Source: an uncultured Prevotella sp.
GTDB lineage: Bacteria; Bacteroidota; Bacteroidia; Bacteroidales; Bacteroidaceae
Length of the DNA stretch: 16,202 nucleotides
Assembly (NCBI GenBank): GCA_900547085.1
Contig: URFI01000018.1
Span: forward strand, 1-16,202
Reading direction: 5' to 3'
A program made the translations under genes and the position numbers. Every line of letters starts with the position of its first letter. Within the stretch, counting starts at the first letter, position 1. Positions 1-8,126 of this stretch are shown piece by piece. A model generated the notes under the pieces. That model was not told where the DNA came from. It saw only the letters and a program-made list of their open reading frames with translations, and ran no database searches.

Positions 1-143
1 AACAAGCTACAGTTCCTCTTAGGGCATCTTCTACTCCACGTTCAATTGTTGTTGTTGTTTTTATGTTATTGGGAGGCATGTTAGACGCTGCTTGGGTTTT
101 ATTCGGCAGGAACTGGTATAAAAGCTACTGGAACAAAAAATGA
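1..143 (+). CDS. Wzz-like polysaccharide chain-length determinant, C-terminal fragment
   Basis: Partial gene entering from the left edge, read in the frame starting at base 3, with 46 codons before the TGA at 141-143. The visible part contains VPLRASSTPRS followed by a hydrophobic segment (about residues 15-34 of the fragment) and a short basic/aromatic tail. A proline- and serine-rich P-L-x-x-S-S motif just before the last membrane helix is typical of Wzz/GNVR-type chain-length proteins of the inner membrane, which set polymer length with Wzy. The TGA overlaps the next gene's ATG in an ATGA arrangement, so the two are probably translationally coupled; the neighbour is a predicted Wzy polymerase, which fits. 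An Asp lies inside the predicted membrane helix, which is unusual. The N-terminal and periplasmic parts are not visible, so a Wzc-like fusion to a kinase is unlikely but not excluded. Confidence 0.72.
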   Translation, partial: QATVPLRASSTPRSIVVVVFMLLGGMLDAAWVLFGRNWYKSYWNKK

Positions 144-1291
144 TTTATTCACTTCCATATCTCGTACTGATATGCATTTATGGAATATTCGCTATTTGGT
201 TTGAAAAAAATAATAACGATATTATTCATAGACGCATCGTAATATTTTGCTTTGCTCTTTCAATATTCTTTTTTGGCTTTCGTGGTTTTTGTTTTTATGA
301 TTGGAATGTTTATTATGTTGAATATCTTCACTATAATCCAATAGACCTTTTCAAATTACCCATTTCTTCTTGGCCCTTTGAAATGGGATTCACTATCCTA
401 ATGCTTGGCTGTAAGGCTATATACAATGATTACCAATTCTTTGTTCTCGTCTGTAGCATCATTGATATTACATTGCTTTTCAGCTTTTTAAAAAAATATA
501 TCAATAACATTCCATTAGCCATCATCATATGTCTCTGCATGAATGGGCTTGGAATACTAACGGACTTGATGCGCAACTCTATTGCGATTCTCATCGTCGC
601 CAATGCACTTGTATGGATAGAAAAGAGGAAACCAATTCCATTTTTCTTATCTTGCATTGTGGCTTTTACATTTCATATTTCTGCCGTGATTTACTTCCCC
701 CTATACTTTTTTTTACATCGCAAACTCAACAAGTGGATTTATTTATCTATATTTTTAGCGGGGAATATTGTCTATTTATTTCATATACCAGTATTTCTAT
801 CAATCGTAGAATTGGTTGCAAAATTCATAAGTTCAGACTTGCAATACAAAATAGGGGAATACATGAGTTTAATGCCAGATGCTGGCTTCAGACTAAGTAT
901 TGGTTATTTGGAGCGTTTACTAACAGGTGGCTTAGTCTTTTGCTTTATGAACAAACTCAGAAGTATTAGGAAAGGAAATGACATTTTTATTAATAGCATC
1001 CTTATTTATCATTCTCTCTTTTTCTTCTTCAGTGAATTTCAAGTGATTAGCCAGAGGCTATCCTACCTTTTTAGTTTTGGATATTGGATAGTTTGGATTG
1101 ATTTGATACAATGTTTCTCCATACAGAACAATAAGCGTCTCTATGTAACGTTCATTGGTATATACTGTATTTTTAAGATGTATGGATTGACAAATTATCC
1201 GATAGCAAAATACGACAACGTTTTACTTGGTGCAGAACCTTTTCACATACGTTCTAACACTTATAACAAGACATACAACTCAGTCAAGTGA
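140..1291 (+). CDS. EpsG-like O-antigen/capsule polymerase (Wzy)
   Basis: A 383-residue, very hydrophobic protein with about 10 predicted membrane-spanning segments spread over its length. Near the N-terminus an F-G-F-R-G sequence (residues about 46-50) is followed by D-W-N-V-Y-Y, the R...D...Y pattern seen in EpsG-family polymerases. It probably joins lipid-linked repeat units at the periplasmic face of the inner membrane. Its start codon overlaps the stop of the upstream Wzz-like gene (ATGA), supporting both the start and the functional pairing of polymerase and length regulator. Wzy proteins are poorly conserved, so the call rests on topology, length, the short motif and position. A Wzx flippase is less likely because of the short length and the EpsG-like N-terminus. 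The coding sequence is AT-rich, as usual for serotype-specific genes. Confidence 0.75.
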   Translation: MIYSLPYLVLICIYGIFAIWFEKNNNDIIHRRIVIFCFALSIFFFGFRGFCFYDWNVYYVEYLHYNPIDLFKLPISSWPFEMGFTILMLGCKAIYNDYQFFVLVCSIIDITLLFSFLKKYINNIPLAIIICLCMNGLGILTDLMRNSIAILIVANALVWIEKRKPIPFFLSCIVAFTFHISAVIYFPLYFFLHRKLNKWIYLSIFLAGNIVYLFHIPVFLSIVELVAKFISSDLQYKIGEYMSLMPDAGFRLSIGYLERLLTGGLVFCFMNKLRSIRKGNDIFINSILIYHSLFFFFSEFQVISQRLSYLFSFGYWIVWIDLIQCFSIQNNKRLYVTFIGIYCIFKMYGLTNYPIAKYDNVLLGAEPFHIRSNTYNKTYNSVK

Positions 1292-1328
1292 TGAAATGTT
1301 AAAATAATCGTTATAAACAGTTGAGTAT

Positions 1329-2228
1329 ATGATTAAAACAGATAATGTAGATATTTCTTTCATCATCGTGAACTACAACACTACAGACTTATTAATTGAG
1401 TCAGTACGATCTATTATTAATAAGACAAAGAATCCCTTATACGAAATTATTGTGGTAGACAATGCTTCGCCAGATAATGGGGCAAAAAGGATTAGGCAAG
1501 AGCTACAAGATAAGGTACAACTTATAGTTAGCCAAAAGAATTTAGGATTTGGAGGTGCTAATAATTTAGGTTTAGCTAAAGCGAAAGGAAAATACATTTT
1601 ATTTCTTAATCCAGACACCGTGTTATTAAACGATGCTTCCTACATATTCAAAAACTATATGGACACACATAAAGAGCAGAGGGTTGGTGCCATTGGATGC
1701 ATTTTGTTAGACATACATATGAAACCATCTAATTCATATGGATTTTTCCTAACGCCAAAAAATATTATTTTCACAGCACTAAAACTAAATAAAAAAGAAA
1801 AATACAAAAACATCATCACACCTATTGATGTTGATTTTGTAACAGGAGCAGCACTATTTGTACCACGAAAAGTGTTGGATGACATTGGTCATTTTGACGA
1901 GCAATTTTTTATGTATTGTGAGGAGGTTGATTTAGAGAAACGAATGGCTGACAAGGGTTATAAACGTATAGTGATACCTGGACCACAGATTATTCATTAT
2001 GATGGAGCCTCATTCTCGTCAAAAAACAAACGTTCGGCTCATCGAAGAAAGATATACGATTACAGTAAAATGGTATATATCCGAAAACATTATAGCAACA
2101 AGAAATACTTTCTCTTTCGACTTCTCTTCTTAATTTTTCGCATACCTGCTTATTTTAATTACCACTACACAGTTACTGAAAACCTCTCGTATTTCATGAT
2201 GATTGTAAAACCTAATGTAAAAAGATGA
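1329..2228 (+). CDS. GT2 family glycosyltransferase, rhamnosyltransferase-like
   Basis: A 299-residue protein with a complete GT-A fold of family GT2. Visible motifs are SFIIVNYNT at the N-terminus, VVDNAS (residues 43-48), N-L-G-F-G-G-A-N-N (71-79), the metal-binding NPDT (94-97) in place of DXD, VTGAALFVPR (171-180), FDEQFFMYCEEVD (189-201, with the probable catalytic acidic residues) and a basic C-terminus with a hydrophobic stretch near 262-275 that may associate with the membrane. The NPD and FM-x-x-E-E-x-D signature is typical of WbbL/RfbF-like rhamnosyltransferases, but the sugar cannot be assigned from sequence alone. It probably adds one sugar to the undecaprenyl-linked repeat unit on the cytoplasmic face. 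The stop overlaps the next gene's ATG (ATGA), so the two are coupled; a 37-bp gap separates it from the polymerase gene. Confidence 0.88.
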   Translation: MIKTDNVDISFIIVNYNTTDLLIESVRSIINKTKNPLYEIIVVDNASPDNGAKRIRQELQDKVQLIVSQKNLGFGGANNLGLAKAKGKYILFLNPDTVLLNDASYIFKNYMDTHKEQRVGAIGCILLDIHMKPSNSYGFFLTPKNIIFTALKLNKKEKYKNIITPIDVDFVTGAALFVPRKVLDDIGHFDEQFFMYCEEVDLEKRMADKGYKRIVIPGPQIIHYDGASFSSKNKRSAHRRKIYDYSKMVYIRKHYSNKKYFLFRLLFLIFRIPAYFNYHYTVTENLSYFMMIVKPNVKR

Positions 2229-3256
2229 AACAAGTTTTGTATATAGACTATATCGAACAAAAGGGACATGTTAATTTCCACAGAATACACATTGACGCTT
2301 TGAAAAATGAAGGCTACAATGTAAAGATTATCCTACACGAAAATATTGCTCGGCAATTACCTTACTCCGATAAAGACTATCTGTTCACACTTCCTTCGTG
2401 GCTGCACCAACGTGATAGCCATCCGATGCTTAATCGTTTGGTATTTCTACTTACACTAATGTACATCCAAAGTCACGTAAATTTTAACTTATTCAATCAC
2501 GTCATAGTTGCCAGTCTGGACGAAATCACATTAGGAATTCTGCCACTTTGTAGAAATATGAAAATTATTTGTCACGGAAATGGAAAAAACTTTTCTAATC
2601 CTATCAAGCGGTTTTTTCTGAAGAAACTTTCCAAAAATAATTCATTCTTTGTATTCAATGAATATATGGCTCAACCGTATAAGACAAGAGGTTACCACAA
2701 TGTTTATATTATTTCTCATGGATGCCCTTTTCCTTTTCCAAAGCTTGAAGAAAAATTACCTATTAACTTAGGTCTATATAAAAAAATCATTTTTCATCCA
2801 TCGAACAAAATTAATGTAGATTTTCTAAATAAACTCAACAATAATTCCCAGATATCGTCATACTTAAAAGATAATGGTATTTTAATTCTTCTACGTAACG
2901 TTCCTGATAATTTATTAAAAAGCAGTCATATTAGATCTATCAATACCTACCTATCGCAAATGCAATATCAAAGTTTATTTGTAAAGGCAGACATTATACT
3001 TTTAGCTTACCCCGCATCTTTTAATCATCAAGTGAGTGGTGTAAGCTACGAATGCATTGCAAACAAAAAAAGAATGCTTTGCTTACAGCACTCCTCATTA
3101 GAATATGCAAGAGATTTTTATAACTACAATATTTTCTTTAAAAACATTCAGGAGTTTAAGGATAGATTAACGTCTCTTCTCAAAGAAGATACATTTCAAT
3201 GTATTGAAAATGCATCATCTATACAACCAAACTATTCCTTCCTAAAAGAAATATAG
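2225..3256 (+). CDS. Divergent GT-B-like glycosyltransferase (putative)
   Basis: A 343-residue soluble protein without signal peptide or clear membrane segment. Features consistent with a GT-B fold: an N-terminal stretch with MKQVLYIDYIEQKGHVNFHR, a central strand/turn with I-C-H-G-N-G-K-N, S-H-G-C-P-F-P-F at the domain linker, then F-H-P-S-N-K, and a C-terminal region with a K-A-D-I-I-L-L-A-Y-P segment followed by G-V-S-Y-E-C-I-A-N-K-K, resembling the GT4-like acceptor of the nucleotide-sugar donor (G-x-x-x-E-x-x-A). It is coupled to the upstream GT2 gene by a 4-bp overlap. I do not recognise a specific subfamily or sugar. Calling it a transferase is inference from fold-like segments and location among glycosyltransferases; a sugar-modifying enzyme is the alternative. 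It is the last gene before a 526-bp gap. Confidence 0.6.
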   Translation: MKQVLYIDYIEQKGHVNFHRIHIDALKNEGYNVKIILHENIARQLPYSDKDYLFTLPSWLHQRDSHPMLNRLVFLLTLMYIQSHVNFNLFNHVIVASLDEITLGILPLCRNMKIICHGNGKNFSNPIKRFFLKKLSKNNSFFVFNEYMAQPYKTRGYHNVYIISHGCPFPFPKLEEKLPINLGLYKKIIFHPSNKINVDFLNKLNNNSQISSYLKDNGILILLRNVPDNLLKSSHIRSINTYLSQMQYQSLFVKADIILLAYPASFNHQVSGVSYECIANKKRMLCLQHSSLEYARDFYNYNIFFKNIQEFKDRLTSLLKEDTFQCIENASSIQPNYSFLKEI

Positions 3257-3268
3257 ACTTATAAAATC

Positions 3269-3382
3269 ATGTTAGACGGCAATATACAAGCTTACATTTT
3301 TTTTGAAGGAATGCTAAAAGCAATTAAGTCAGCAATCTATTATTTCTTCATTATTCGAAATAATCTAAGTCTTATAGGTTAA
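3269..3382 (+). CDS. Small ORF, possible gene remnant in capsule locus
   Basis: A 37-codon ATG-to-TAA reading frame starting 12 bp after the preceding stop. The product has a hydrophobic/aromatic core (S-A-I-Y-Y-F-F-I-I-R-N-N) flanked by Lys and Arg, loosely like the first helix of capsule-locus acyltransferases or membrane proteins. An internal ATG gives a shorter 23-residue alternative. It may be the broken N-terminus of a lost gene, a small membrane peptide, or chance; no downstream frame continues it convincingly. Low confidence. Confidence 0.25.
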   Translation: MLDGNIQAYIFFEGMLKAIKSAIYYFFIIRNNLSLIG

Positions 3383-3555
3383 TAAAAGCTTAAGATAAAT
3401 CTTATGTTTCAGTCTTTACACAAACACTCGAAAATTCTCCTCTTCCTATCTTAAATTTACTGACAAATGCCATCTGATTTAAAATAGGTATTGAATAAAG
3501 TTGTGCCAGCATGATGACAACTACAAAACAAAAAAGTTATATTGCAAAGAAAACA

Positions 3556-3579
3556 GATAGCCAAGCTCATGCTGCTATC
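3556..3579. other. Bulged stem-loop in the capsule-locus gap
   Basis: GATAGC (3556-3561) pairs with GCTATC (3574-3579); after a 2-nt CA bulge, AGC (3564-3566) pairs with GCT (3571-3573) around a TCAT loop. No T-tract follows, so it is not a classical terminator on the + strand. The local DNA (to about 3592) is more GC-rich than its surroundings. Confidence 0.45.
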
Positions 3580-3643
3580 CGCGTAGCGTGCCCTCTGTAC
3601 AACACTTTTGAATGAATACTATGCTTAATCAATAAAATATAAT

Positions 3644-3651
3644 TATCTTTG
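3644..3651 (+). promoter_or_regulatory. Bacteroidota-type -7 promoter element
   Basis: TATCTTTG exactly matches the TAnnTTTG -7 consensus used by the Bacteroidota primary sigma factor, and sits upstream of the GT2 gene starting at 3783. A transcript would start near 3658 and carry a leader of about 125 nt. The nearest TTTG (3607-3610) lies too far upstream for a canonical -33 element, so the promoter is plausible but incomplete. Confidence 0.45.
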
Positions 3652-3782
3652 CAATAAGAAAAAATAGCTAAATAAATAGGTAAACAATAGCACGCAATAA
3701 ATATTTGTCAGAACTGATTGCGTTACAAAATACAGAGGTGTACAAATAAAGACAACTCGTTGGAATTATAAATAAATCACTT

Positions 3783-4607
3783 ATGAGCACCGATTTAATT
3801 TCTGTCATCATACCCTCCTACAAACCAGACAACTATATATACAAATGCTTGGAGAGTGTTGCCAGACAGGATATAGACAAACAACGCTACGAAGTTATTA
3901 TAGTACTGAATGGCTGCAACGAGCCTTATTACACTGACATTAAGTTGTTTTTGCAGCAAAAGTTTCAGGGAATCAAAACCTTGCTTTTGCAAACTTACGT
4001 TGCAGGCGTATCTAATGCCCGCAACATAGGCTTAAACAACGCACGGGGAGAATACATCGCTTTTATTGATGATGATGATATCGTATCAGAGAACTATCTT
4101 TCAGAGTTGTACCAAACAAGTTGCAATCACCCGCTTCAAATCGTGGCGTGCAATGTTAAAGCATTTTATGATAACAACTTAAATGACACAAAGCCCGATT
4201 ATATTGGCAAATCCTTCTTGGAGAAGAAAAATGAGAAAAAATCATGTTTATCAGTGTCACAAGGAAGAAAATTTATGAGTTCTGCATGTTGCAAACTAAT
4301 CCCTAAGGTAATCCTCACAGACATTTGGTTTGACATTGAACTCACACAAGGTGAGGATTCTTTGTTCATGGCAACCATCAGCAACAAGACAAGTGGTATC
4401 TTCCTTACCTCAGAAGAATGCATTTATTATAGGCGAATTAGACAAGATTCATCTTCTCATACGGCCATGAACTGGATGAAGCGTGTACACATCGCGGGAA
4501 GTTTACTAAAAAGATATGTGAGACTGCTTTCTACAGGAAAATATAATTTATCTTTCATTGTAACCCGCATGTTAGGCACTGTTAGGGAATACATTTTTTA
4601 CTGCTGA
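3783..4607 (+). CDS. GT2 family glycosyltransferase
   Basis: A 274-residue GT-A enzyme. The N-terminal ISVIIPSYKP is the usual GT2 first strand; V-S-N-A-R-N-I-G-L-N-N-A-R-G (76-89) and FIDDDD (94-99, the DXD metal and UDP-sugar site) follow, then T-Q-G-E-D-S-L-F (188-195, the acidic residue that usually acts as base) and RRIRQDSSS (217-225), which resembles the loop near the acceptor site. No membrane helix is needed, though the C-terminus is moderately hydrophobic. It probably extends the lipid-linked repeat unit in the cytoplasm. The gene follows a 526-bp gap with a promoter-like element and is only 4 bp from the next gene, so it probably leads a sub-operon running to wecC. Donor and linkage cannot be told from the sequence. 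Confidence 0.88.
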   Translation: MSTDLISVIIPSYKPDNYIYKCLESVARQDIDKQRYEVIIVLNGCNEPYYTDIKLFLQQKFQGIKTLLLQTYVAGVSNARNIGLNNARGEYIAFIDDDDIVSENYLSELYQTSCNHPLQIVACNVKAFYDNNLNDTKPDYIGKSFLEKKNEKKSCLSVSQGRKFMSSACCKLIPKVILTDIWFDIELTQGEDSLFMATISNKTSGIFLTSEECIYYRRIRQDSSSHTAMNWMKRVHIAGSLLKRYVRLLSTGKYNLSFIVTRMLGTVREYIFYC

Positions 4608-4611
4608 CAAA

Positions 4612-5685
4612 ATGGGAAAGATATTATATATCACAAAAGAACATCATTTATACTCCTATGACAAACGAAGTCTCTGCGTCGATGGAGTTCCCTTACGGAA
4701 GTTCCCTTTGTCTGGAGTGAAAAACACCTGTTATCCTATACGAATCTTGAACAGGATGTTCAGACTTGAGCCAAGATGTATGGCAAGAGTCTGTTCAGAC
4801 CTATTCATTATCGTCTTCCAAAAACGTCTATATGTATACAGCATAAAGGAAGGCGATTTCAAAGAAATCATACCATGCAGAAAAGGATTTAGCAATCCTC
4901 TTCACCTGTGTTCCATGTATTCGTACGGAGATGACAAAATTTTATGGGGAGATTATGGACAGAATTCCAATCATGAAGAAATTAACATTTACCAATATAC
5001 GAAGAAAAAGGGATTGACCATCGTCCATACCTTTTCTGCTGGAACAATCCGTCACATTCATAACATTGTATATGACGAATATCATAAGCGTTTCTTCATC
5101 TTTACAGGCGATTTTGAGAAAATGGCTGGTATCTACGTGGCAAATACAGATTTCTCTGAAGTAAAGCCTTTTCTTATAGGGAAGCAAGACTATAGGTGCG
5201 TGATAGGGAGAGTTTTTCCTCAAGGATTGCTTTACGCTACCGATGCAACGATGCAAGAAAACTATTTATATTTTGTTGACAACCATGACAAAAAGTCGAA
5301 AAAGGTGTGCGACTTACATGGCTCTGTGATCTATGGCACCAACCTCAACAACGGATTGGTTATCTCCACCACAGTAGAACCATATCCGTCGGTCTTGGGG
5401 CATAGGCTTCTTTCCATGTTTGATTACAGACTGGGGAAAGGAATTAAAAGCAAGCATGTTGATGTCCTGTACATCACTAACGACTTACAAGTAAAGCGCA
5501 TTATTCGTCTCGTGAAGGATATTTGGCCTATGAGACTTTGCCAATATGGCCAGGTGGAGTTTCCTGAGATAGAAGAGGCGGACAGGCAAGCAAATATATT
5601 ATGTTCGCCCATGGCTGTCAGAAAATATGATGGAAAGTTGTGTGAAATAAAGCTCGATTCCCTTTCGTTTGACATTATTAAATAA
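4612..5685 (+). CDS. Cytoplasmic beta-propeller-like protein of capsule locus, function unknown
   Basis: A 357-residue protein with no signal peptide and no membrane helix. The sequence is a succession of short beta-strand blocks with turns, as in a propeller: K-I-L-Y-I-T near the start, R-L-Y-V-Y-S (72-77), KILWGDYG (109-116), RHIHNIVYD (147-155), RFFIFTGD (160-167), YRCVIGRVF (194-202), LLYATDA (207-213) and ISTTVEPYPS (251-260). Conserved-looking H-x-H, T-G-D, Y-R and T-D residues at blade-like spacing recall BNR/sialidase-like propellers found in polysaccharide loci, although no Asp-box is evident. It lies 4 bp after a GT2 gene and 6 bp before a GT4 gene, so it is surely co-expressed with them. 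It might modify a sugar or scaffold the transferases. I do not recognise a named family and assign no reaction. Confidence 0.7.
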   Translation: MGKILYITKEHHLYSYDKRSLCVDGVPLRKFPLSGVKNTCYPIRILNRMFRLEPRCMARVCSDLFIIVFQKRLYVYSIKEGDFKEIIPCRKGFSNPLHLCSMYSYGDDKILWGDYGQNSNHEEINIYQYTKKKGLTIVHTFSAGTIRHIHNIVYDEYHKRFFIFTGDFEKMAGIYVANTDFSEVKPFLIGKQDYRCVIGRVFPQGLLYATDATMQENYLYFVDNHDKKSKKVCDLHGSVIYGTNLNNGLVISTTVEPYPSVLGHRLLSMFDYRLGKGIKSKHVDVLYITNDLQVKRIIRLVKDIWPMRLCQYGQVEFPEIEEADRQANILCSPMAVRKYDGKLCEIKLDSLSFDIIK

Positions 5686-5691
5686 CGCAAC

Positions 5692-6882
5692 ATGAATATA
5701 CTTGTTACTTCCATATACTACTATCCTGAAATAGGTGCAGCGCCCTCACGGATTACTAATTTAGTCGAGGCACTACAAGCAAAGGGAAATCAAGTGGACG
5801 TACTAACGTCATTGCCAAACTATCCCAAAGGAAAACTTTTTGACGGTTACAAAAACTGCCTGTACATGTCTGAGGCTATCAACAACTGTCATATCTACAG
5901 ATACTGGATGTACGCCACTGTCAGCAAGAAGCCTTTGCTCCGAGCTTGGAGTATTCTTTCGTTTGCATTGATGATTTGGGGATTCGCATTCCATTTCAGG
6001 CGTATAAGGCGTTATGACCGTATCATTATCCAATGCCCACCATTGCCCGTAGCAACATCTGCAATGTTAATATTTAAATGCTTGTACCGACGTACTACGA
6101 TTATCAATGTCTCAGACCTGTGGCCTCTATCAGCCGTAGAGTTAGGAGCCATGCGTAAAAATAGTCTTTCATACAAATTGTTCGCATGGATGGAACGTTT
6201 CGTCTATAAAAAAGCCGATGGTATCATGGCTCAATCAAATGAATCGATACGGCATATCTCCATGTTCTCTGAGCAAACACCTAAATTTCTTTACAGGAAT
6301 CTACAGAAATACAAAACCGCTGTGGGCAAATGCCGCAGCAAAGGTAATCTCAAGGTTGTATATGCTGGACTCTTAGGAGTTGCCCAGAATTTACTTGAGA
6401 TAATGCAAGCCATTGATTTCAAGAATATTGGAGTTGAATTGCATTTATACGGAGGTGGGAATCAAGCTAACGTCATCAAAAAATACATAGACACACATAA
6501 CACCAATGTGTTTTATCATGGAGTAGCCCCCAAGTCGGAGATGGAAAACATCTTGCGTTCCTATGACGCATCTTTGATTCCCCTGACGGTACATATTAAA
6601 GGAGCAGTCCCTTCAAAGCTGTTTGACATCATTCCATTAGCCATTCCAGTATTATTTTGCGGCGGAGGAGAAGGAGCAGAGATTGTGAGGAACTATCAGC
6701 TGGGATATGTTTCAGAACCAAGAGATTATCTGTCCTTAGAAGAGAACTTGATCAAACTGTCAAAAATGCCTCCTGAACAATATATTTCTCTCACCGAGAA
6801 TTGTTGTCACGTTGCACAAGAGCATTTCAATTTTGACGAACAGATGACACGTTTTACTTCTTTTCTGAATAAGTTTAACTAA
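5692..6882 (+). CDS. GT4 family glycosyltransferase, WcaI/WbuB-like
   Basis: A 396-residue GT-B enzyme. The N-terminal domain begins MNILVTSIYYYPEIGAAPSR, the pattern of WcaI/WbuB-like transferases, with L-P-N-Y-P-K-G-K (41-48), Q-C-P-P-L-P-V (114-120) and V-S-D-L-W-P (140-145). A hydrophobic segment (about 86-101) followed by a basic cluster suggests membrane association. The C-terminal domain shows V-V-Y-A-G-L-L-G (222-229), L-Y-G-G-G (252-256), F-Y-H-G-V (274-278) and the K-L-F-D-I-I-P-L-A-I-P-V segment (309-320) of the donor site; GT4 enzymes usually have E-x(7)-E here, and this protein has D312 at the first position. WbuB transfers N-acetyl-L-fucosamine in some E. coli loci, but the donor here is not established. 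It is followed at 11 bp by wecB, suggesting a sugar-supply and transfer module. Confidence 0.87.
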   Translation: MNILVTSIYYYPEIGAAPSRITNLVEALQAKGNQVDVLTSLPNYPKGKLFDGYKNCLYMSEAINNCHIYRYWMYATVSKKPLLRAWSILSFALMIWGFAFHFRRIRRYDRIIIQCPPLPVATSAMLIFKCLYRRTTIINVSDLWPLSAVELGAMRKNSLSYKLFAWMERFVYKKADGIMAQSNESIRHISMFSEQTPKFLYRNLQKYKTAVGKCRSKGNLKVVYAGLLGVAQNLLEIMQAIDFKNIGVELHLYGGGNQANVIKKYIDTHNTNVFYHGVAPKSEMENILRSYDASLIPLTVHIKGAVPSKLFDIIPLAIPVLFCGGGEGAEIVRNYQLGYVSEPRDYLSLEENLIKLSKMPPEQYISLTENCCHVAQEHFNFDEQMTRFTSFLNKFN

Positions 6883-6893
6883 GAATAATATCA

Positions 6894-8072
6894 ATGACAC
6901 GACAACAGAAAACCGTCATGCTGGTCTTTGGAACTCGCCCTGAGGCTATCAAGATGGCACCACTCATTAAAGAGTTTCAAAAGAAATCTGACATATTCAA
7001 CACCTTGGTATGCGTCACCGCCCAACATCGACAGTTGCTTGATCAAGTCATGGATGTTTTCCATCTGACTGCAGACTACGACTTGGACATCATGCAACAA
7101 GGACAGGATCTATACGACATCACATCTCGTGTGCTGCTCAGCATGAGAGACGTGTTAAGGCAGACCCGCCCAGAACTTGTACTTGTTCATGGAGATACCA
7201 CAACCAGTACAGCCGCCGCACTGGCTGCTTTTTATCAACAAATTCCTGTTGGACACATAGAAGCCGGTCTGCGTACTGGCAACATTTACAGCCCATGGCC
7301 TGAAGAGATGAACAGACAAATAACAGGGCGCATCGCATCTTATCATTTTGCACCTACTGAAACTAGCAGAGAGAACCTTCTAAAAGAGAATGTACACCCA
7401 AGCAACATCTATGTCACGGGAAACACGGTTATTGACGCACTCCACTTGGTGGTGAATGAATTGAAATGCGACAAGCAACTTGCAGATAGAGAACGGCAGA
7501 CCCTCATCGGCTGTGGATACGACGTTTCCCGACTGAACGAAGGCAAGAAACTGGTTCTCATCACAGGTCACCGTAGAGAAAATTTCGGAGATGGATTCCA
7601 CAACATCTGCAAGGCAATCAAGATGTTGGTCTTACAACATCCCAATGTTGACTTCGTCTATCCCATGCACTTGAATCCAAATGTACGGAATCCCATACAT
7701 CAGGTATTTGGAGAAAACCTGAATGACTATCAAAACTTATTTTTCATCGAGCCATTAGAATACCTTAGTTTTGTCTATTTAATGGAAAAGTCTTTCCTTG
7801 TGCTGACAGACAGCGGAGGTGTTCAGGAAGAAGCACCCAGCTTGGGCAAGCCAGTATTAGTGATGCGTGATACTACCGAACGACCGGAGGCGGTTTTGGC
7901 AGGAACTGTAAAACTGGTTGGAGCCAATTACCAAAAAATTGTTGACGAAGTGTCGCAATTGATACTTGATGACCATTCGTACAGTCTCATGAGCAAAGCC
8001 AACAATCCTTATGGAGATGGACAAGCAAGCAAGCGAATTGTAGAGATTATCAGAAACATATTGGGACAATAA
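6894..8072 (+). CDS. wecB: UDP-N-acetylglucosamine 2-epimerase (non-hydrolysing)
   Basis: A 392-residue cytoplasmic enzyme converting UDP-GlcNAc to UDP-ManNAc. It has the complete set of WecB/MnaA motifs: FGTRPEAIKMAPL (12-24), HGDT (99-102), HIEAGLRT (121-128), PEEMNR (136-141), ITGHRRENFG (223-232), TDSGGVQEEAP (305-315) and TERPE (328-332). Length is normal for the family (about 375-390), with six or so extra residues at the N-terminus before the first strand. It lies 11 bp after the GT4 gene and 54 bp before wecC, and together with WecC provides UDP-ManNAcA. Nothing in the sequence suggests inactivation. Confidence is high because all substrate-binding residues are in place. Confidence 0.95.
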   Translation: MTRQQKTVMLVFGTRPEAIKMAPLIKEFQKKSDIFNTLVCVTAQHRQLLDQVMDVFHLTADYDLDIMQQGQDLYDITSRVLLSMRDVLRQTRPELVLVHGDTTTSTAAALAAFYQQIPVGHIEAGLRTGNIYSPWPEEMNRQITGRIASYHFAPTETSRENLLKENVHPSNIYVTGNTVIDALHLVVNELKCDKQLADRERQTLIGCGYDVSRLNEGKKLVLITGHRRENFGDGFHNICKAIKMLVLQHPNVDFVYPMHLNPNVRNPIHQVFGENLNDYQNLFFIEPLEYLSFVYLMEKSFLVLTDSGGVQEEAPSLGKPVLVMRDTTERPEAVLAGTVKLVGANYQKIVDEVSQLILDDHSYSLMSKANNPYGDGQASKRIVEIIRNILGQ

Positions 8073-8126
8073 AACACAAATTGATACGTTTTACGAGAAT
8101 ATAAAAACATAAAAGAACGAAGAAAA

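Larger units (their letters stand above)
3257..3782. other. 526-bp intergenic region inside the capsule cluster
   Basis: Strongly AT-rich stretch between two glycosyltransferase genes that are otherwise in tight operon order. It holds the 37-codon ORF, a short palindrome TAAGAT-AA-ATCTTA (3391-3404), a bulged hairpin at 3556-3579, and a TATCTTTG promoter-like element at 3644-3651. I see no reading frame above 40 codons that looks genuine on either strand. It may be the scar of a deleted or replaced gene, with a promoter re-starting transcription for the downstream genes. Confidence 0.6.

Noticed and set aside
3391..3404. TAAGAT-AA-ATCTTA palindrome as terminator after the GT-B-like gene
   Set aside because: Stem too short and AT-only in most pairs, and no proper T-tract follows.
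3607..3610. TTTG as the -33 element of the 3644-3651 promoter
   Set aside because: Spacing of 33 bp to the -7 element is far above the usual 19-21 bp.
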